A stretch of 64,000 nucleotides of DNA from Hoeflea prorocentri (GCF_027944115.1 NZ_JAPJZI010000001.1:1240001-1304000), one strand, 5' to 3'; numbered from the stretch's first letter, positions 44,775-55,778 are shown. Numbers and translations are program-made. The notes: a model not told the origin generated them from the letters alone.

Positions 44775-45170
44775 ATGGCAAAAGCATATAAGGGGTCGTG
44801 TCTGTGCGGCGGTGTCCATTTCACCGCAGAAGGACCGTTGAGGGGCGTTGTGGCCTGCCACTGCAAGCAATGCAGAAAGCAATCGGGACACTATTTTGCG
44901 GCCACCAATGTTGCCGATGAGCGGCTCTCGATCACCGGCTTTCAAAATCTTGCCTGGTATCACGCATCGGATGATGCCAAACGCGGATTTTGCAAGGTTT
45001 GCGGCTCAACGCTTTTCTGGAAACACAAGGACGATCCTTTCACCTCTGTGCTTGCGGGCTGTCTGGATGGTGACACGGGTCTTTCGCTTGAGAAGCATAT
45101 TTTTTGTGCCGACAAGGGCGATTACTACGAGATCGCCGATGGTTTGCCGCAGTTTCCGCAGGGTGGCTAA
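44775..45170 (+). CDS. GFA (glutathione-dependent formaldehyde-activating enzyme-like) family protein
   Basis: A 131-residue zinc-binding protein. Cysteine pairs are in GSCLCGGVHF, ACHCKQCRKQSG and FCKVCGSTLFW, the standard GFA/CENP-V set. GGAGGTG immediately upstream supports ATG at 44775. True formaldehyde activation is known only for a few members, so the name should be read as a fold assignment. Confidence 0.9.
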   Translation: MAKAYKGSCLCGGVHFTAEGPLRGVVACHCKQCRKQSGHYFAATNVADERLSITGFQNLAWYHASDDAKRGFCKVCGSTLFWKHKDDPFTSVLAGCLDGDTGLSLEKHIFCADKGDYYEIADGLPQFPQGG

Positions 45171-45266
45171 CGCGTTAGCGTTCAATATTACTGGATGATG
45201 TGTGCAGGGATTGCCATCTTCCTAGGCGGCCTGAAAACGCTAGGTGATGGGCAAAGAGGATTGCCC

Positions 45267-46061
45267 ATGTCATCGCTACCAGCGCTTTTTATCTCCCATG
45301 GTTCCCCTGATATCGCCATAGCCGATACTGAGGCGCGGCGTTTCATGAGCGCATTTGCGCAAACCGCACCGCGGCCGGACGCCATAGTCGTTGTCAGCGC
45401 CCATTTCGAGGCGGGTGGCGTCGCTGTTACGAGTGACCGTCGGCCGGTCACCATCCACGATTTTGGCGGATTTTCGCCCGAGCTCTACAAAATCGAATAT
45501 GCCGCCCCCGGCGACCCGGACCTTGCCGGGCGTATCGCCTGCATGATGCATGCGGAAGGCCTGGCGGCAGGCGTTGTCGCGGATCGTGGCTTTGATCACG
45601 GCACATGGGTTCCGCTCAGCCTGATGTATCCCGACGCCGATATTCCGGTTGTTCAGGTGTCTGTCGATCCGCATGCGGGACCTGAACATCACTACAGGAT
45701 CGGTCACGCATTGGCGCCGCTTCGCAGCGAAAATGTGCTTGTGATGGGATCCGGGTCGATGACCCACAATCTGAAAGAGGCCTTTGCGGCATTGCGCTGT
45801 GGTAAAAGGAATGCAGAAACGCCTGACTGGGTGACGCAATTTGTCAACTGGATGGATCTGAAGATCAAATCAGGCGATCTTGAAGCACTGCTCGACTATC
45901 GTAGCCGTGCGCCCCATGCGATGGAGAACCATCCGACGGATGAACATCTGATGCCGCTCTATAGCGCCATTGGCGCAGCGGGCGAGACATGGACGCCGCA
46001 AAAACTGCACACATCACACGATTTCGGTGTTCTTTCGATGGATGCCTACGCCTTCAGCTGA
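45267..46061 (+). CDS. DODA-type extradiol ring-cleavage dioxygenase family protein
   Basis: A 264-residue member of the LigB-like family that includes Escherichia coli YgiD and plant DOPA dioxygenase. Metal-site marks: LFISHGSPDIA near 8-18, VVSAHFEAGG near 45, DHGTWVPLSLMYPDADIPVVQVSV near 113-137 and the SHDFGVLSMDAYAF end. AGAGGA lies before ATG 45267. The natural substrate in bacteria is uncertain. Confidence 0.9.
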   Translation: MSSLPALFISHGSPDIAIADTEARRFMSAFAQTAPRPDAIVVVSAHFEAGGVAVTSDRRPVTIHDFGGFSPELYKIEYAAPGDPDLAGRIACMMHAEGLAAGVVADRGFDHGTWVPLSLMYPDADIPVVQVSVDPHAGPEHHYRIGHALAPLRSENVLVMGSGSMTHNLKEAFAALRCGKRNAETPDWVTQFVNWMDLKIKSGDLEALLDYRSRAPHAMENHPTDEHLMPLYSAIGAAGETWTPQKLHTSHDFGVLSMDAYAFS

Positions 46062-46150
46062 TGCCGAACGGCAAATGACCGGGTTTGTTATTCCAGGACC
46101 TGAGCCAAGCGGGATTGCCTTGACCCGTTCTGCACGATACATGGCAGATC

Positions 46151-47833
46151 ATGAGCGACACATCTCAATTGAACGATGTCATCCGCATCGCGGTTGCCCA
46201 GTTGAACCCTACCATGGGCGACATCGCCGGCAATCTTGAGCTTGCCCGCAAGGCGCGCGACGATGCTGCTCGGCAGGGTGCGCATCTTATCCTTTTTACC
46301 GAGCTCTTCATCTGCGGATATCCACCGGAAGATCTGGTGCTTAAACCGGCATTCCTGAAAGCCTGTGACCGTGCCCTGCAAGCACTGGCCGCCGATACGG
46401 CCGATGGAGGCCCCGGCGTCGTTGTGGGTGTGCCCAGGCAAAATGACGATGGCCGCTTCAATGCCGTCGCACTTCTCGATGGCGGGCGGATTGTGGCCGA
46501 GCGTTACAAGGTCGACCTGCCGAATTACTCCGAGTTTGACGAAAAGCGGATTTTTGATGTCGGCCCGATGCCGGGACCGGTGAACTTTCGCGGCATTCGC
46601 CTTGGTCTGCCGATCTGTGAGGACCTTTGGGGCGATTACGGCGTGTGCGAAACGCTGGCCGAGACCGGAGCGGAACTCCTGCTGGTCGCCAATGGCTCAC
46701 CCTATTACCGCGAGAAAATCGATGTGCGCCATCAGGTTGTCCTGCGGCAGATCATCGAGAGCGGCTTGCCGATTGTTTTCGCCAACCAGCTTGGCGGCCA
46801 GGATGAGCTCGTCTTCGATGGTGCAAGTTTTGCGATGAATGCGGATAAGACGCTGGCTTTCCAGATGAGCCAGTTCGAGGAACAGGTGAGTGTCACCACG
46901 TGGCGGCGTGATGATGATGGGTGGACCTGCGCCGAGGGGCCGATGTCGCAGATTCCGGAACAGGAAGAAGCAGATTATCGCGCCTGCATGCTCGGCCTTC
47001 GCGATTACGTGAACAAGAACGGATTTTCCAATGTGGTGCTCGGCCTGTCGGGCGGGATCGACAGTGCGCTTTGCGCCGCACTTGCCGTCGACGCCCTGGG
47101 CGAGGAGCGTGTGCGCACGGTGATGCTGCCATACCACTACACATCGGATGAATCGTTTACCGATGCCGAGGCCTGCGCGCGCGCCCTTGGATGCCGCTAC
47201 GACACGGTCCCGATCGAGGGGCCGGTAGAAGGTTTCACCGATGCCCTTTCAGCGCTGTTCGAGGGAACGAATGAAGGCGTCACCGAAGAGAACCTGCAAA
47301 GCCGCGCCCGTGGCACGATCCTGATGGCGATCTCGAACAAATTCGGTTCGATGGTCGTCACAACAGGCAACAAATCGGAAATGTCGGTCGGTTATGCGAC
47401 CCTCTATGGCGACATGAATGGCGGCTATAACCCGATCAAGGACCTTTACAAGATGCAGGTCTATGCTCTATCGCGCTGGCGCAACGAGCAGGTGCCGCCC
47501 GGAGCGCTCGGACCCTCCGGCGAAGTCATTCCGGTGAACATCATCGACAAGGCTCCGTCCGCCGAGCTCCGGCCCGATCAGACGGATCAGGATTCGCTTC
47601 CCGAATACCCGGTGCTGGACGATATTCTCGAATGTCTTGTTGAACACGAGATGGATATTGATTCCATCGTTGCGCGCGGTCACCCGAGGGAATTGGTCGA
47701 CCGGCTCGAGCATCTTCTCTACATCGCCGAATACAAGCGCCGTCAATCGGCGCCGGGCGTGAAGATAACCCGCAAGAATTTCGGCCGTGACCGGCGCTAT
47801 CCGATCACCAACAGGTTCCGGGACCGCAATTGA
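46151..47833 (+). CDS. nadE: Glutamine-dependent NAD+ synthetase
   Basis: A 560-residue two-domain enzyme making NAD from deamido-NAD with glutamine as nitrogen donor. The N-terminal nitrilase-type glutaminase has E51 (LFTELFICGYPPEDL), K120 (ERYKVDLPNY) and C156 (LPICEDLWGDYG). The synthetase domain has the ATP loop LGLSGGIDSALCAALA near 297-312 and GTNEGVTEENLQSRARGTILM, then TTGNKSEMSVGYATLYGDMNGG. The full complement of active-site residues is present. Confidence 0.96.
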   Translation: MSDTSQLNDVIRIAVAQLNPTMGDIAGNLELARKARDDAARQGAHLILFTELFICGYPPEDLVLKPAFLKACDRALQALAADTADGGPGVVVGVPRQNDDGRFNAVALLDGGRIVAERYKVDLPNYSEFDEKRIFDVGPMPGPVNFRGIRLGLPICEDLWGDYGVCETLAETGAELLLVANGSPYYREKIDVRHQVVLRQIIESGLPIVFANQLGGQDELVFDGASFAMNADKTLAFQMSQFEEQVSVTTWRRDDDGWTCAEGPMSQIPEQEEADYRACMLGLRDYVNKNGFSNVVLGLSGGIDSALCAALAVDALGEERVRTVMLPYHYTSDESFTDAEACARALGCRYDTVPIEGPVEGFTDALSALFEGTNEGVTEENLQSRARGTILMAISNKFGSMVVTTGNKSEMSVGYATLYGDMNGGYNPIKDLYKMQVYALSRWRNEQVPPGALGPSGEVIPVNIIDKAPSAELRPDQTDQDSLPEYPVLDDILECLVEHEMDIDSIVARGHPRELVDRLEHLLYIAEYKRRQSAPGVKITRKNFGRDRRYPITNRFRDRN

Positions 47834-47857
47834 CGCGTTGGCATTTTCCGGCGATCG

Positions 47858-48616
47858 TCAGGCTGCCGACAGCGCCAGAACCGAACGGATTACGATGTAG
47901 AGACCCAAGGCGCCAAGGGCCAGCAGGAAGACCTGCCTGAAGCTTTCCTCAGATGTGCGTTTTCTCAAGCGCGTGCCGATCATCAGGCCGGCAAAGGTCG
48001 GGATAACGGCGAACAAGGAGGCGATGCCAAGGTCAAGGCTCAGAAGGTTTTGCGATCCCATGGACAGGCCGAGGCCGATGGTCGAGAGCGTGAACAGCAT
48101 GCCCATTGCCTGGACAAGCTGGTCGCGTTTGAGCTGAGTCGACTGCAGGTAGACAACGCCCGGCATGGTGAATGCTCCTGTCATCCCGGCAAGAAGGCCA
48201 CTCACCACACCAACCAGCGGATTGAGCGGTTTTTCCAGTCGGGAGGGAACAACGAACTGCGAGCGCGTCATGCTCAGCAGCACATAAAGGCACAGCAGGA
48301 ATCCCAGCAGGGCGGACATGTAATTTGTGTCGAACCTGGAAAGAGCGAGTGTTCCGGGCCATGTGAAAAACATGGTTGGTATGAAGAAGGTCCAATAGCG
48401 TTTGAACAGCCTCGCCGTGTGAGCACCCGCAAACCCTTGCCAAAGATTGGTCCCGAAGGCGGGGACAAGAAACAGAGCCATGGCTGCCGGCAGGCCGACA
48501 ATGGTTGTCATCAGGCCGATTGAGATCAATGGCAGGCCGAAGCCGACCATGCCCTTGACGATGCCGGCCAGCAAAAAGATGACGCCAACAATAATCAACA
48601 GGGAGAGATCGGGCAT
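47858..48616 (-). CDS. TSUP family sulfite exporter TauE/SafE
   Basis: A 252-residue membrane protein with about eight helices. The first TSUP repeat reads LLAGIVKGMVGFGLPLISIGLM near 17-38; the second is GVVSGLLAGMTGAFTMPGVVYLQS near 138-160. Start set at ATG 48616, which is where the hydrophobic first helix begins; a longer frame to 48706 looks non-coding. It is divergent from an MFS gene. Related in family to the protein at 5808-6626, but the sequences differ clearly. Confidence 0.88.
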   Translation of the reverse strand: MPDLSLLIIVGVIFLLAGIVKGMVGFGLPLISIGLMTTIVGLPAAMALFLVPAFGTNLWQGFAGAHTARLFKRYWTFFIPTMFFTWPGTLALSRFDTNYMSALLGFLLCLYVLLSMTRSQFVVPSRLEKPLNPLVGVVSGLLAGMTGAFTMPGVVYLQSTQLKRDQLVQAMGMLFTLSTIGLGLSMGSQNLLSLDLGIASLFAVIPTFAGLMIGTRLRKRTSEESFRQVFLLALGALGLYIVIRSVLALSAA

Positions 48617-48812
48617 GGAGGCTTCTTGTAAAGTGCGTGCAGAATCGCGATTGCCGGCGCATGATGGCACAGCTTGGCGGTCGACGCACGGTGCTTGACC
48701 GGCCATATCCTTTCAGGGCATAGCTTTGACACGCTCGCTGACCCTTTTGTTTCCTCGCAGCGCTCTTGCCGATTGAGCAATACTCCACAGGACACCGGTT
48801 CCAGGCCAAGCC

Positions 48813-50051
48813 ATGTCATTTCCTGCCTTCGTGCGCGACAATATCAGATGGCTGGCCGGCGGATTTCTGCTGACATTCTTCTCAAGTTTCGGGCAGACAT
48901 TCTTCATCTCTTTGTCGGCCGGATCCATCCGCTCGGAATTCGGCCTCAGTCATGGTGAGTTCGGCACGCTTTATATGCTGGCGACCCTGGCAAGCGCGCT
49001 TGTACTCACCCAGTTCGGCCGGATCGTGGATGTGATGAGCGTGTCGCGCGTAACCTTGTTGATCGTCCCGCTGTTGGCGTGTTTCGCTCTGTCCATGGCC
49101 TACGCGGACACTTTAGCTGTCCTTGTTCTGGCCATTTTCGGATTACGCCTATTCGGGCAGGGAATGATGACCCACAATGCGATTACTGCGATGGGGCGGT
49201 GGTATGTCGCGCAGCGCGGGCGGGCGGTATCCGTCGCTACGATCGGTCATCAGGCCGGTGAGGCGGTTCTTCCGATTGTCTATGTTTCTATTGTGGCCGG
49301 CATGGGATGGCGCAATACCTGGCTGCTTTCGGCTGCCGTCCTGATAGCCGTTGCACTTCCGGTCATATATCTGCTGATGCGCGTCGAGCGGCAGCCGCGG
49401 TCAAGCGATGGTCCGGAACCTATGCGGGTGCTGCGGCACTGGACGCGGGCGGAGGTGGTGCGTGATCCTGTCTTCTGGCTGATCCTGCTTGGGATGCTGG
49501 CACCCGGCTTTATCGGAACAACGATCTTCTTCCATCAGGTTTATCTCGTCGAACTGCGGGGCTGGTCCATCGAAGCCTTTGCGGGATCCTTTGCCCTGCT
49601 GGCGGTGATGACCGTCTGCTTCGCCCTTATCGGCGGCTTGCTGATCGACCGTTTTTCGGCGGTGCGGCTGATGTCTAGTTTTCTGGTGCCGCTGGCGGCT
49701 TCCTGTTTTCTCCTCGCCACCGTTGAGGCGACCTGGGGCATGTTTGCCTTCATGTTGCTCCTCGGCGTTTCCTATGGTCTGTCCTCGACCCTGTTCGGGG
49801 CTTTGTGGCCTGAAATATACGGAACACGGCACCTCGGTGCCATTCGCGCTGTGGTGATTGCGCTTATGGTTTTCTCCACCGCGATGGGACCCGGCGTGAC
49901 GGGCTTCCTCATCGATTTCGGCGTTGGTTATCCGCTGCAAATCCTGACCATGGGCGTCTATTGCCTGGTAATCTGTGTTGCCATGATATTCATCAGCCGT
50001 CTTTTGGCGGCGCGTGAGATTGCCATGGCACATGCGGGGCGGCCACAATAA
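48813..50051 (+). CDS. MFS transporter
   Basis: A 412-residue transporter with twelve predicted helices. Loop 2-3 carries FGRIVDVMSVSR in place of the canonical GxxxDRxGRR, and the GLRLFGQGMMTHNAITAMGRWY segment near 110-130 with RGRAVSVATIGHQAGEAVLP resembles the oxalate/formate and monocarboxylate type branch. Substrate unknown. Followed 38 bases later by gltX. Confidence 0.87.
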   Translation: MSFPAFVRDNIRWLAGGFLLTFFSSFGQTFFISLSAGSIRSEFGLSHGEFGTLYMLATLASALVLTQFGRIVDVMSVSRVTLLIVPLLACFALSMAYADTLAVLVLAIFGLRLFGQGMMTHNAITAMGRWYVAQRGRAVSVATIGHQAGEAVLPIVYVSIVAGMGWRNTWLLSAAVLIAVALPVIYLLMRVERQPRSSDGPEPMRVLRHWTRAEVVRDPVFWLILLGMLAPGFIGTTIFFHQVYLVELRGWSIEAFAGSFALLAVMTVCFALIGGLLIDRFSAVRLMSSFLVPLAASCFLLATVEATWGMFAFMLLLGVSYGLSSTLFGALWPEIYGTRHLGAIRAVVIALMVFSTAMGPGVTGFLIDFGVGYPLQILTMGVYCLVICVAMIFISRLLAAREIAMAHAGRPQ

Positions 50052-50089
50052 GGCTTGCCAATCACACTTCCCTTGAGTAACCCGCCATC

Positions 50090-51484
50090 ATGACAGATCT
50101 GGAAGACAATCGACCGGCCACGGTGCGTTTCGCCCCGTCGCCGACTGGCCACATACATATCGGCAATGCGCGCACGGCGCTGTTCAACTGGCTGTTTGCA
50201 AAGCAGCGGGGTGGTGAATTTGTGCTGCGCTTCGACGATACGGATGAGGCGCGTTCCAGCGATGCTTTTGCCGAGGCTATCCGGGCCGATCTGGAATGGC
50301 TGGGTATCAGTCCCGACATCGTTGCCTGGCAGTCCAAGCGCTTTGACGCCTATGGAGCGGCGGCGGAACGGCTGAAGGCGGCCGGACTGCTCTATCCATG
50401 CTACGAGACCGGTGAAGAGCTTGAGCGCCGGCGAAAGCTTCGGCTTGCACGCCGCCTGCCGCCGGTTTACGGACGCGAAGCGCTAAAACTCACCGAGGAG
50501 GAGAGAAGTGCGATTGAGGCGGAAGGCCGAAAGCCGCACTGGCGCTTTCTGCTTCCGAACTTTGCCGATGATCCCTTCGAGACACGACGCACCGAGGTCC
50601 ATTGGGACGATATAGTACGCGGGCCTCAGACCGTTGATCTTGCGTCCATGTCGGACCCGGTGCTGATCCGCGAGGACGGAACCTATCTCTACACGCTGCC
50701 ATCGGTCATCGACGACATCGAAATGGGCGTGACCCATATTATTCGCGGTGACGACCATGTGACCAACACAGGCGCGCAGATAGCCCTGTTCAAGGCGCTC
50801 GGAAGCGAGGCGCCGTCTTTCGGTCATCACAATCTTCTGACCTCCGTTTCAGGAGAAGGATTGTCGAAGCGGTCGAATGCGCTGTCTATCGGTTCCTTGC
50901 GTGACGAAGGCTTCGAGCCCATGGCGATTGCCAGCCTGGCGGTGCTGATCGGAACATCCGAAAGCGTTTCGGCGCTGCCTTCCATGGCGGCGCTGATGGA
51001 GCTGTTCCGTCCGGAATTTGCTTCAAAGTCGGCAGCGAAATTCGATCCGGCCGAACTGACGAGCCTCAACCGGGCACTTGTGCATGATCTTTCCTTCGAC
51101 GACGTCAACACGCGATTGGCTGCCCTTGGCATTTCCGGCGAAAGGGCTGAAGCGTTCTGGTATGCGGTGCGCGGCAATATCGATTTCGTCAAGGAGGCAG
51201 AGCAGTGGTGGACGATTGTTACCCAAGGCCTGAGCGACCCGGAGCCCTTGGACACCGGGGATGTGGACTTCGTACGAGAGGCCTTTGCTCAATTGCCGCC
51301 GGAACCATGGGATGCAAACACATGGTCCGAGTGGACGAACAGCGTCAAACAGGCAAGCGGGCGTAAGGGGCGCTCCTTGTTCATGCCGTTGAGGCTGGCT
51401 CTCACTGGTCGCCGGTCGGGGCCGGAGCTTGCAGATCTATTGCCTCTGATTGGTCGGGCAGGAACTTTGGACCGACAACCCTGA
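50090..51484 (+). CDS. gltX: Glutamyl-tRNA synthetase
   Basis: A 464-residue class I aminoacyl-tRNA synthetase. [23 protein letters not shown] (near 13-35) holds the HIGH-type motif, [11 protein letters not shown] the following acceptor site, and [10 protein letters not shown] near 258 the KMSKS-type loop. Length is normal. Alphaproteobacteria often carry two gltX copies, one of which charges tRNA-Gln with glutamate for later amidation; which one this is cannot be told here. Its last 83 bases overlap the convergent DUF2865 gene. Confidence 0.93.
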   Translation: MTDLEDNRPATVRFAPSPTGHIHIGNARTALFNWLFAKQRGGEFVLRFDDTDEARSSDAFAEAIRADLEWLGISPDIVAWQSKRFDAYGAAAERLKAAGLLYPCYETGEELERRRKLRLARRLPPVYGREALKLTEEERSAIEAEGRKPHWRFLLPNFADDPFETRRTEVHWDDIVRGPQTVDLASMSDPVLIREDGTYLYTLPSVIDDIEMGVTHIIRGDDHVTNTGAQIALFKALGSEAPSFGHHNLLTSVSGEGLSKRSNALSIGSLRDEGFEPMAIASLAVLIGTSESVSALPSMAALMELFRPEFASKSAAKFDPAELTSLNRALVHDLSFDDVNTRLAALGISGERAEAFWYAVRGNIDFVKEAEQWWTIVTQGLSDPEPLDTGDVDFVREAFAQLPPEPWDANTWSEWTNSVKQASGRKGRSLFMPLRLALTGRRSGPELADLLPLIGRAGTLDRQP

Positions 51485-52412
51485 CACGCCGGTTCGGATC
51501 GATTTCGCGGGATGGCGCTTCCGGTTCGGGTTTGATTGTCACCGTTTCATCCGGTTTGTCATCATTGTCCTTCGGCGGCGTGATGATGATGATCGAGCGG
51601 CTGCCGCCCGGGGCGACCGCAATATCATCGTCCAGCGGGCCGGCCCGACAGGTGCATTGCGGGTCATCGACGCTCCCTGTCCGATAGGCGAATGCGGTTG
51701 GCAACGAGCGGTAAGGGGTTTGGTCGGCGACCGAAACCATGTCTTCGCTGTCCTGATCGGGAACCCGGTGAAAAAACAGGCTGACATCGGCCGCAGGGCA
51801 CATCGTGGCACAACGCCGGGCATCGCGGTCGAACTCCAGCGGTGATGCGGAAAAAGAAACCGGGAAATAGTAGCCGTCACAGGTTCTTACGCACATGGTG
51901 CGGTAGCGGGTATAGGGATCGCCAAGGTCGATCAGGTCCTGTTCAGGTTCAACGCCGATCGACTGGCGGATGCGGACCCCGTCGTCAGGTGGGCATCCGT
52001 TGGCGCGCAGCGCAGAGAGGATTCGCTGGCGGGCGCCGGGGCTCGCTGTGCGCGGTGCGTTTTGCCGCTGTAAAAGCAGCCTGTCGAGCTGTGCTTCCTC
52101 GCGCGCCAGAACGGATGAGATCCGCCGGCACATCGCCTCGGTTCTATTGCCGAAGACGATGATACTGCCGCCGCAATCCAGGCTGTAAAGGTCAGATCGA
52201 ATCTGTTCGACTTTCTGCCGTTGCTCGACGATTGCAGCGTCGTAACTATTTGCCGGCACGGCGGCAATCTCCCGGCTGTCATACTGATCAAGCTGGGCGT
52301 AGAGCCGCTCGCAAAGGGCCATGTCCTGCGCTGTTGCCCGCTCGCCAAAAGATACGCTCAGCATTGCCGCGAGGACCAGAACATGCCGCAATCCGGGACC
52401 AGTCAGCTTCAA
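51402..52412 (-). CDS. DUF2865 domain-containing exported protein
   Basis: A 336-residue protein with a signal peptide ending ATAQ near residue 29. The mature part is cysteine-rich with [24 protein letters not shown] and [16 protein letters not shown], the core of the DUF2865 family, then CTC and a proline/acid-rich tail. I prefer a TTG start at 52412, because AAAAGG lies about eight bases upstream; a GTG at 52421 is in frame but would overlap that ribosome site. Periplasmic; function unknown. Tail-to-tail overlap with gltX is 83 bases. Confidence 0.8.
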   Translation of the reverse strand: MKLTGPGLRHVLVLAAMLSVSFGERATAQDMALCERLYAQLDQYDSREIAAVPANSYDAAIVEQRQKVEQIRSDLYSLDCGGSIIVFGNRTEAMCRRISSVLAREEAQLDRLLLQRQNAPRTASPGARQRILSALRANGCPPDDGVRIRQSIGVEPEQDLIDLGDPYTRYRTMCVRTCDGYYFPVSFSASPLEFDRDARRCATMCPAADVSLFFHRVPDQDSEDMVSVADQTPYRSLPTAFAYRTGSVDDPQCTCRAGPLDDDIAVAPGGSRSIIIITPPKDNDDKPDETVTIKPEPEAPSREIDPNRRVRVVGPKFLPDQSEAIDLQAPAPTGDQ

Positions 52413-52493
52413 GATAGGCACCTTTTCTGTGTTGCCGGATCATACACGCAAATTGCGGCTTGTGCAGCCACGGGGTTGCCGGTCCTTTTGCCG

Positions 52494-54800
52494 CTACTCC
52501 GGAACCGAGGCCTCGACGACCGCCAGCGTCGCCATGTTGACCACGCCGCGTGAGGTAACGGACGGCGTCAGGATATGTGCCGGTTTCGCGCCACCCAGGA
52601 GGATGGGGCCGACATGCAATGCATCGGTCATCGTCTTGACCACACCGAGCGCGATGTTGGCGGCGTCGAGTGTTGGAAACACCAGCAGGTTGGCTTCCCC
52701 GGTCAAATTGGAATTCGGCATGACCCGATTGCGCAAATGCTCCGAAATGGCTGAATCGCCATGCATTTCGCCATCTGCCTCCAGATCGGGATCCAGCTTG
52801 TGGATGAGTTCCACAGCCTGGCGCATCTTGCTGGCACTGCCCGAGACTCGGGATCCGAAATTGGAATGCGAGAGAAGGGCGGCGCGGGGCGTGATGCCGA
52901 AACGCCTGATTTCTTTTGCCGCCATCAGTGTTGTTTCGGCGATCTCCTCGGCTGATGGGTTCAGCGAGACATAGGTATCGGCAAAGAAGGTCGCACCCCG
53001 TTGTGAGATCAACAGGCTGAGTGCAGAGAACTCGCGTACACCCTCATCGCGTCCGATAACCTGATCGACGTCCCTGAGGTGTTTTGCATATCGGCCCTCA
53101 ACTCCGCAGATCAGTGCATCGGCATCGCCGCGACGCACGGCCAGAGCGCCGATAACAGTGGAGTTGGTGCGCACCATGGTGCGCGCCGCTTCCGGGTTGA
53201 TGCCCTTTCGCCCGACAAGCGAGAAATAGAGATCGACATAATCACGGTAGCGCGGATCGTCATGGGGATTGGTGACCTCGAAATCGGCCCCCGGCCTGAT
53301 CCTTAGCCCGAATCTCTTCAGCCGTGTTTCGATGATGTCCGGGCGGCCGATGAGGATCGGACGCGCTATTTCGTCTTCGATGAGGACCTGCGTGGCGCGC
53401 AAAACGCGTTCGTCTTCGCCTTCAGCGAAAATGACCCGCTTCTTCTGTGCTGTCTTTGCGGCGGCAAAAAGCGGCTTCATCAACAGTCCGGACCGGAAGA
53501 CAAACCGGTTGAGCTGATCCAGATAGGCTTCCATGTCCGCAACAGGGCGTGTGGCGACGCCCGATTCTGCCGCCGCTTCGGCGACGGCGGGCGCGATGCG
53601 CAGGATCAGGCGCGGATCAAAAGGCGAGGGGATCAGATAGTCTGGTCCGAAAACCGGCGTATCGCCTGAATAGGCCTTTGCGGCGACGTCTGAGGCCTCC
53701 TCCCGCGCCAGCCCGGCAATGGCGCGCACGGCGGCCATTTTCATTTCTTCATTGATGGTGCTCGCGCCGCAATCAAGGGCGCCACGGAAGATGTAGGGAA
53801 AGCACAGGACGTTGTTGACCTGATTGGCAAAGTCTGACCGCCCGGTGCAGATCATTGCGTCAGGGCGGGCCTGACGCGCCACATCGGGCATGATCTCCGG
53901 GTTCGGATTGGCCAGAGCCATGATAAGGGGCTTGTCCGCCATCCTGGCGAGCATGTCGGGCTTGAGTACATTGGCCGCCGACAGCCCGAGAAAAACGTCG
54001 GCTCCGTCAATATGATCCTGAAGCGACCGCTTGACTGATTTCTGAGCGTAGGCGGCTTTCCACCGGTCCATCAGAACTTCTCGGCCTTCATGGACCAGGC
54101 CTTCAATGTCGTGAACCCAGATGTTTTCCTTTTTTGCGCCGAGTTTGACCAACAGATTCAGGCAGGCTAGGGCGGCAGCGCCCGCACCGCTGGTGACGAT
54201 CTTGGCGTTTGCCAGGTCTTTGCCAGCCAGTTCAAGGCCATTGAGAATAGCGGCTGCGACGATAATCGCCGTTCCATGCTGGTCGTCGTGGAAGACGGGT
54301 ATGTTCATCTTGTCGCGCAGTTGGTCTTCGATCTCGAAGCACTCGGGTGCTTTGATATCCTCAAGATTGATGCCGCCGAATGTCGGCTCGAGTGCGGAAA
54401 CCACCGAAACGACATGATCGATGTCCTGCGAATCGATTTCGATGTCGAACACATCGATGCCGGCGAATTTCTTGAAGAGGACTGCCTTGCCTTCCATAAC
54501 CGGCTTGGAGGCGAGGGGTCCGATGGAGCCCAGACCAAGCACAGCTGTGCCGTTGGAGACAACGGCAACAAGGTTGCCGCGCGCGGTATAGTCAGCCGCC
54601 AGTTCCGGCTGCTTTTGTATGGCAAGGCATGGCGCAGCGACTCCGGGAGAATAGGCCAGTGCGAGATCGCGCTGATTTCCGAGCGGCTTCGTCGCCTGGA
54701 TTTCCAGTTTTCCGGCGCGTGGATATTTATGGAAAAAAAGCGCGCTTTCCTGAAAATCGCTTTGCTCGGAGTCTTCCGGGCTGCCAACTTTGGAGTTCAT
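52494..54800 (-). CDS. NADP-dependent malic enzyme with C-terminal phosphotransacetylase-like domain
   Basis: A 768-residue protein decarboxylating malate to pyruvate. The malic enzyme part has [17 protein letters not shown] near 40-56, [32 protein letters not shown] near 167-185 and the Rossmann segment [16 protein letters not shown]. From about residue 435 a PTA_PTB-like domain ([19 protein letters not shown]) follows, which in rhizobial Dme/Tme enzymes is regulatory rather than catalytic. The two rhizobial forms use NAD or NADP; the short N-terminus suggests the Tme (NADP) type but this needs testing. ATG 54800 follows AAGGA. Confidence 0.92.
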   Translation of the reverse strand: MNSKVGSPEDSEQSDFQESALFFHKYPRAGKLEIQATKPLGNQRDLALAYSPGVAAPCLAIQKQPELAADYTARGNLVAVVSNGTAVLGLGSIGPLASKPVMEGKAVLFKKFAGIDVFDIEIDSQDIDHVVSVVSALEPTFGGINLEDIKAPECFEIEDQLRDKMNIPVFHDDQHGTAIIVAAAILNGLELAGKDLANAKIVTSGAGAAALACLNLLVKLGAKKENIWVHDIEGLVHEGREVLMDRWKAAYAQKSVKRSLQDHIDGADVFLGLSAANVLKPDMLARMADKPLIMALANPNPEIMPDVARQARPDAMICTGRSDFANQVNNVLCFPYIFRGALDCGASTINEEMKMAAVRAIAGLAREEASDVAAKAYSGDTPVFGPDYLIPSPFDPRLILRIAPAVAEAAAESGVATRPVADMEAYLDQLNRFVFRSGLLMKPLFAAAKTAQKKRVIFAEGEDERVLRATQVLIEDEIARPILIGRPDIIETRLKRFGLRIRPGADFEVTNPHDDPRYRDYVDLYFSLVGRKGINPEAARTMVRTNSTVIGALAVRRGDADALICGVEGRYAKHLRDVDQVIGRDEGVREFSALSLLISQRGATFFADTYVSLNPSAEEIAETTLMAAKEIRRFGITPRAALLSHSNFGSRVSGSASKMRQAVELIHKLDPDLEADGEMHGDSAISEHLRNRVMPNSNLTGEANLLVFPTLDAANIALGVVKTMTDALHVGPILLGGAKPAHILTPSVTSRGVVNMATLAVVEASVPE

Positions 54801-54853
54801 GAGGTCTGGTCCTTGATTTGCCGGCACAGAAGGCGCCACTTTTCAGTATTTAC

Positions 54854-55633
54854 CTAAAACGCACTCGGATAAAGACCGCCGTCCACCAGAATGTTCTGAC
54901 CGGTGATGTATCCGGCTTGCGATGAACACAAAAAGGCGCATGTGTCGCCGAATTCCGCCGCTGTTCCCATCCGTGCTGCAGGAACCTGTTGAAGGACCAT
55001 GGCCTTGACCTCTTCGATGGGCTTTCCTGTCTTTTGCGATGTATTGCGGAATGAGGATGCCAGGCGATCGGTATCCATTTTGCCCGGCAAAAGCGCATTG
55101 ATCGTAACATTTTTTGACGCAACGCCGCGCGCGACACCCGCAAGAAAGGACGTCAGGCCGGCGCGCGCGCCCGATGACAGGTCGAGGCCGGGGATTGGCA
55201 TATAGACGGATGACGATGTTACGTTGACGATACGCCCGAACTGCCGCTCGCACATGCCGTCGATAACCGCCTGGATCAGCTCAATGGGCGTTACCATGTT
55301 CTGTGTGACGCCTTCGAGGATTGCATCCCGGTCCAGTTGCTTGAAATCCCGAGGCGGCGGACCGCCATTGTTGTTGACCAGGATATCGGGCTCGGGACAG
55401 GCATCCAGCAATGCGCGCTGCCCGTCATCGGTGGAAACGTCCGCGGTGACCGCCTGGACACGCACTCCGGTTGCCGTACGGATTTCCTCCGCTGTTGCCT
55501 CAAGCGTATCGGCGTTGCGGCCGTTGACGACGAGGTCGCATCCGGCTTGCGCAAGGGCCATGGCGCATCCCTTGCCCAGCCCGCGGCTCGATGCGCAGAC
55601 AATCGCTTTCCTGCCCGAGAGGCCAAGGTCCAT
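54854..55633 (-). CDS. SDR family oxidoreductase, catalytic residues unusual
   Basis: A 259-residue Rossmann protein with cofactor loop CASSRGLGKGCAMALAQAG and VNNNGGPPP in place of NNAG. At the catalytic position, where Y-x-x-x-K is expected, the sequence is LDLSSGARAGLTSF, so Tyr is replaced by Ser and Lys by Arg; a TSSS serine block before it is present. Related proteins with L-S-N-x-x-R at this place are annotated as 3-oxoacyl-ACP reductase-like, so this is probably a real subfamily. It precedes the malic enzyme gene by 53 bases. Confidence 0.85.
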   Translation of the reverse strand: MDLGLSGRKAIVCASSRGLGKGCAMALAQAGCDLVVNGRNADTLEATAEEIRTATGVRVQAVTADVSTDDGQRALLDACPEPDILVNNNGGPPPRDFKQLDRDAILEGVTQNMVTPIELIQAVIDGMCERQFGRIVNVTSSSVYMPIPGLDLSSGARAGLTSFLAGVARGVASKNVTINALLPGKMDTDRLASSFRNTSQKTGKPIEEVKAMVLQQVPAARMGTAAEFGDTCAFLCSSQAGYITGQNILVDGGLYPSAF

Positions 55634-55778
55634 TGTACTGTCCTTTCAAGATATCCTGCGCGATGTCCGGTCCCTTTTGCACGAGCGGCCAACTCGGATC
55701 AAACTCTATTTGTCATCGGATTGTGATACGACTCTGGTTAGTCATTCACTGCAACGCTGAAACGTTACGGTGGCGATC

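Noticed and set aside
45165-45200. Shared AACGCGTTAGCG sequence with the region near 8154
   Set aside because: Twelve bases around an MluI-type palindrome occurring twice in 64 kb; the flanks differ, so it is most likely chance.
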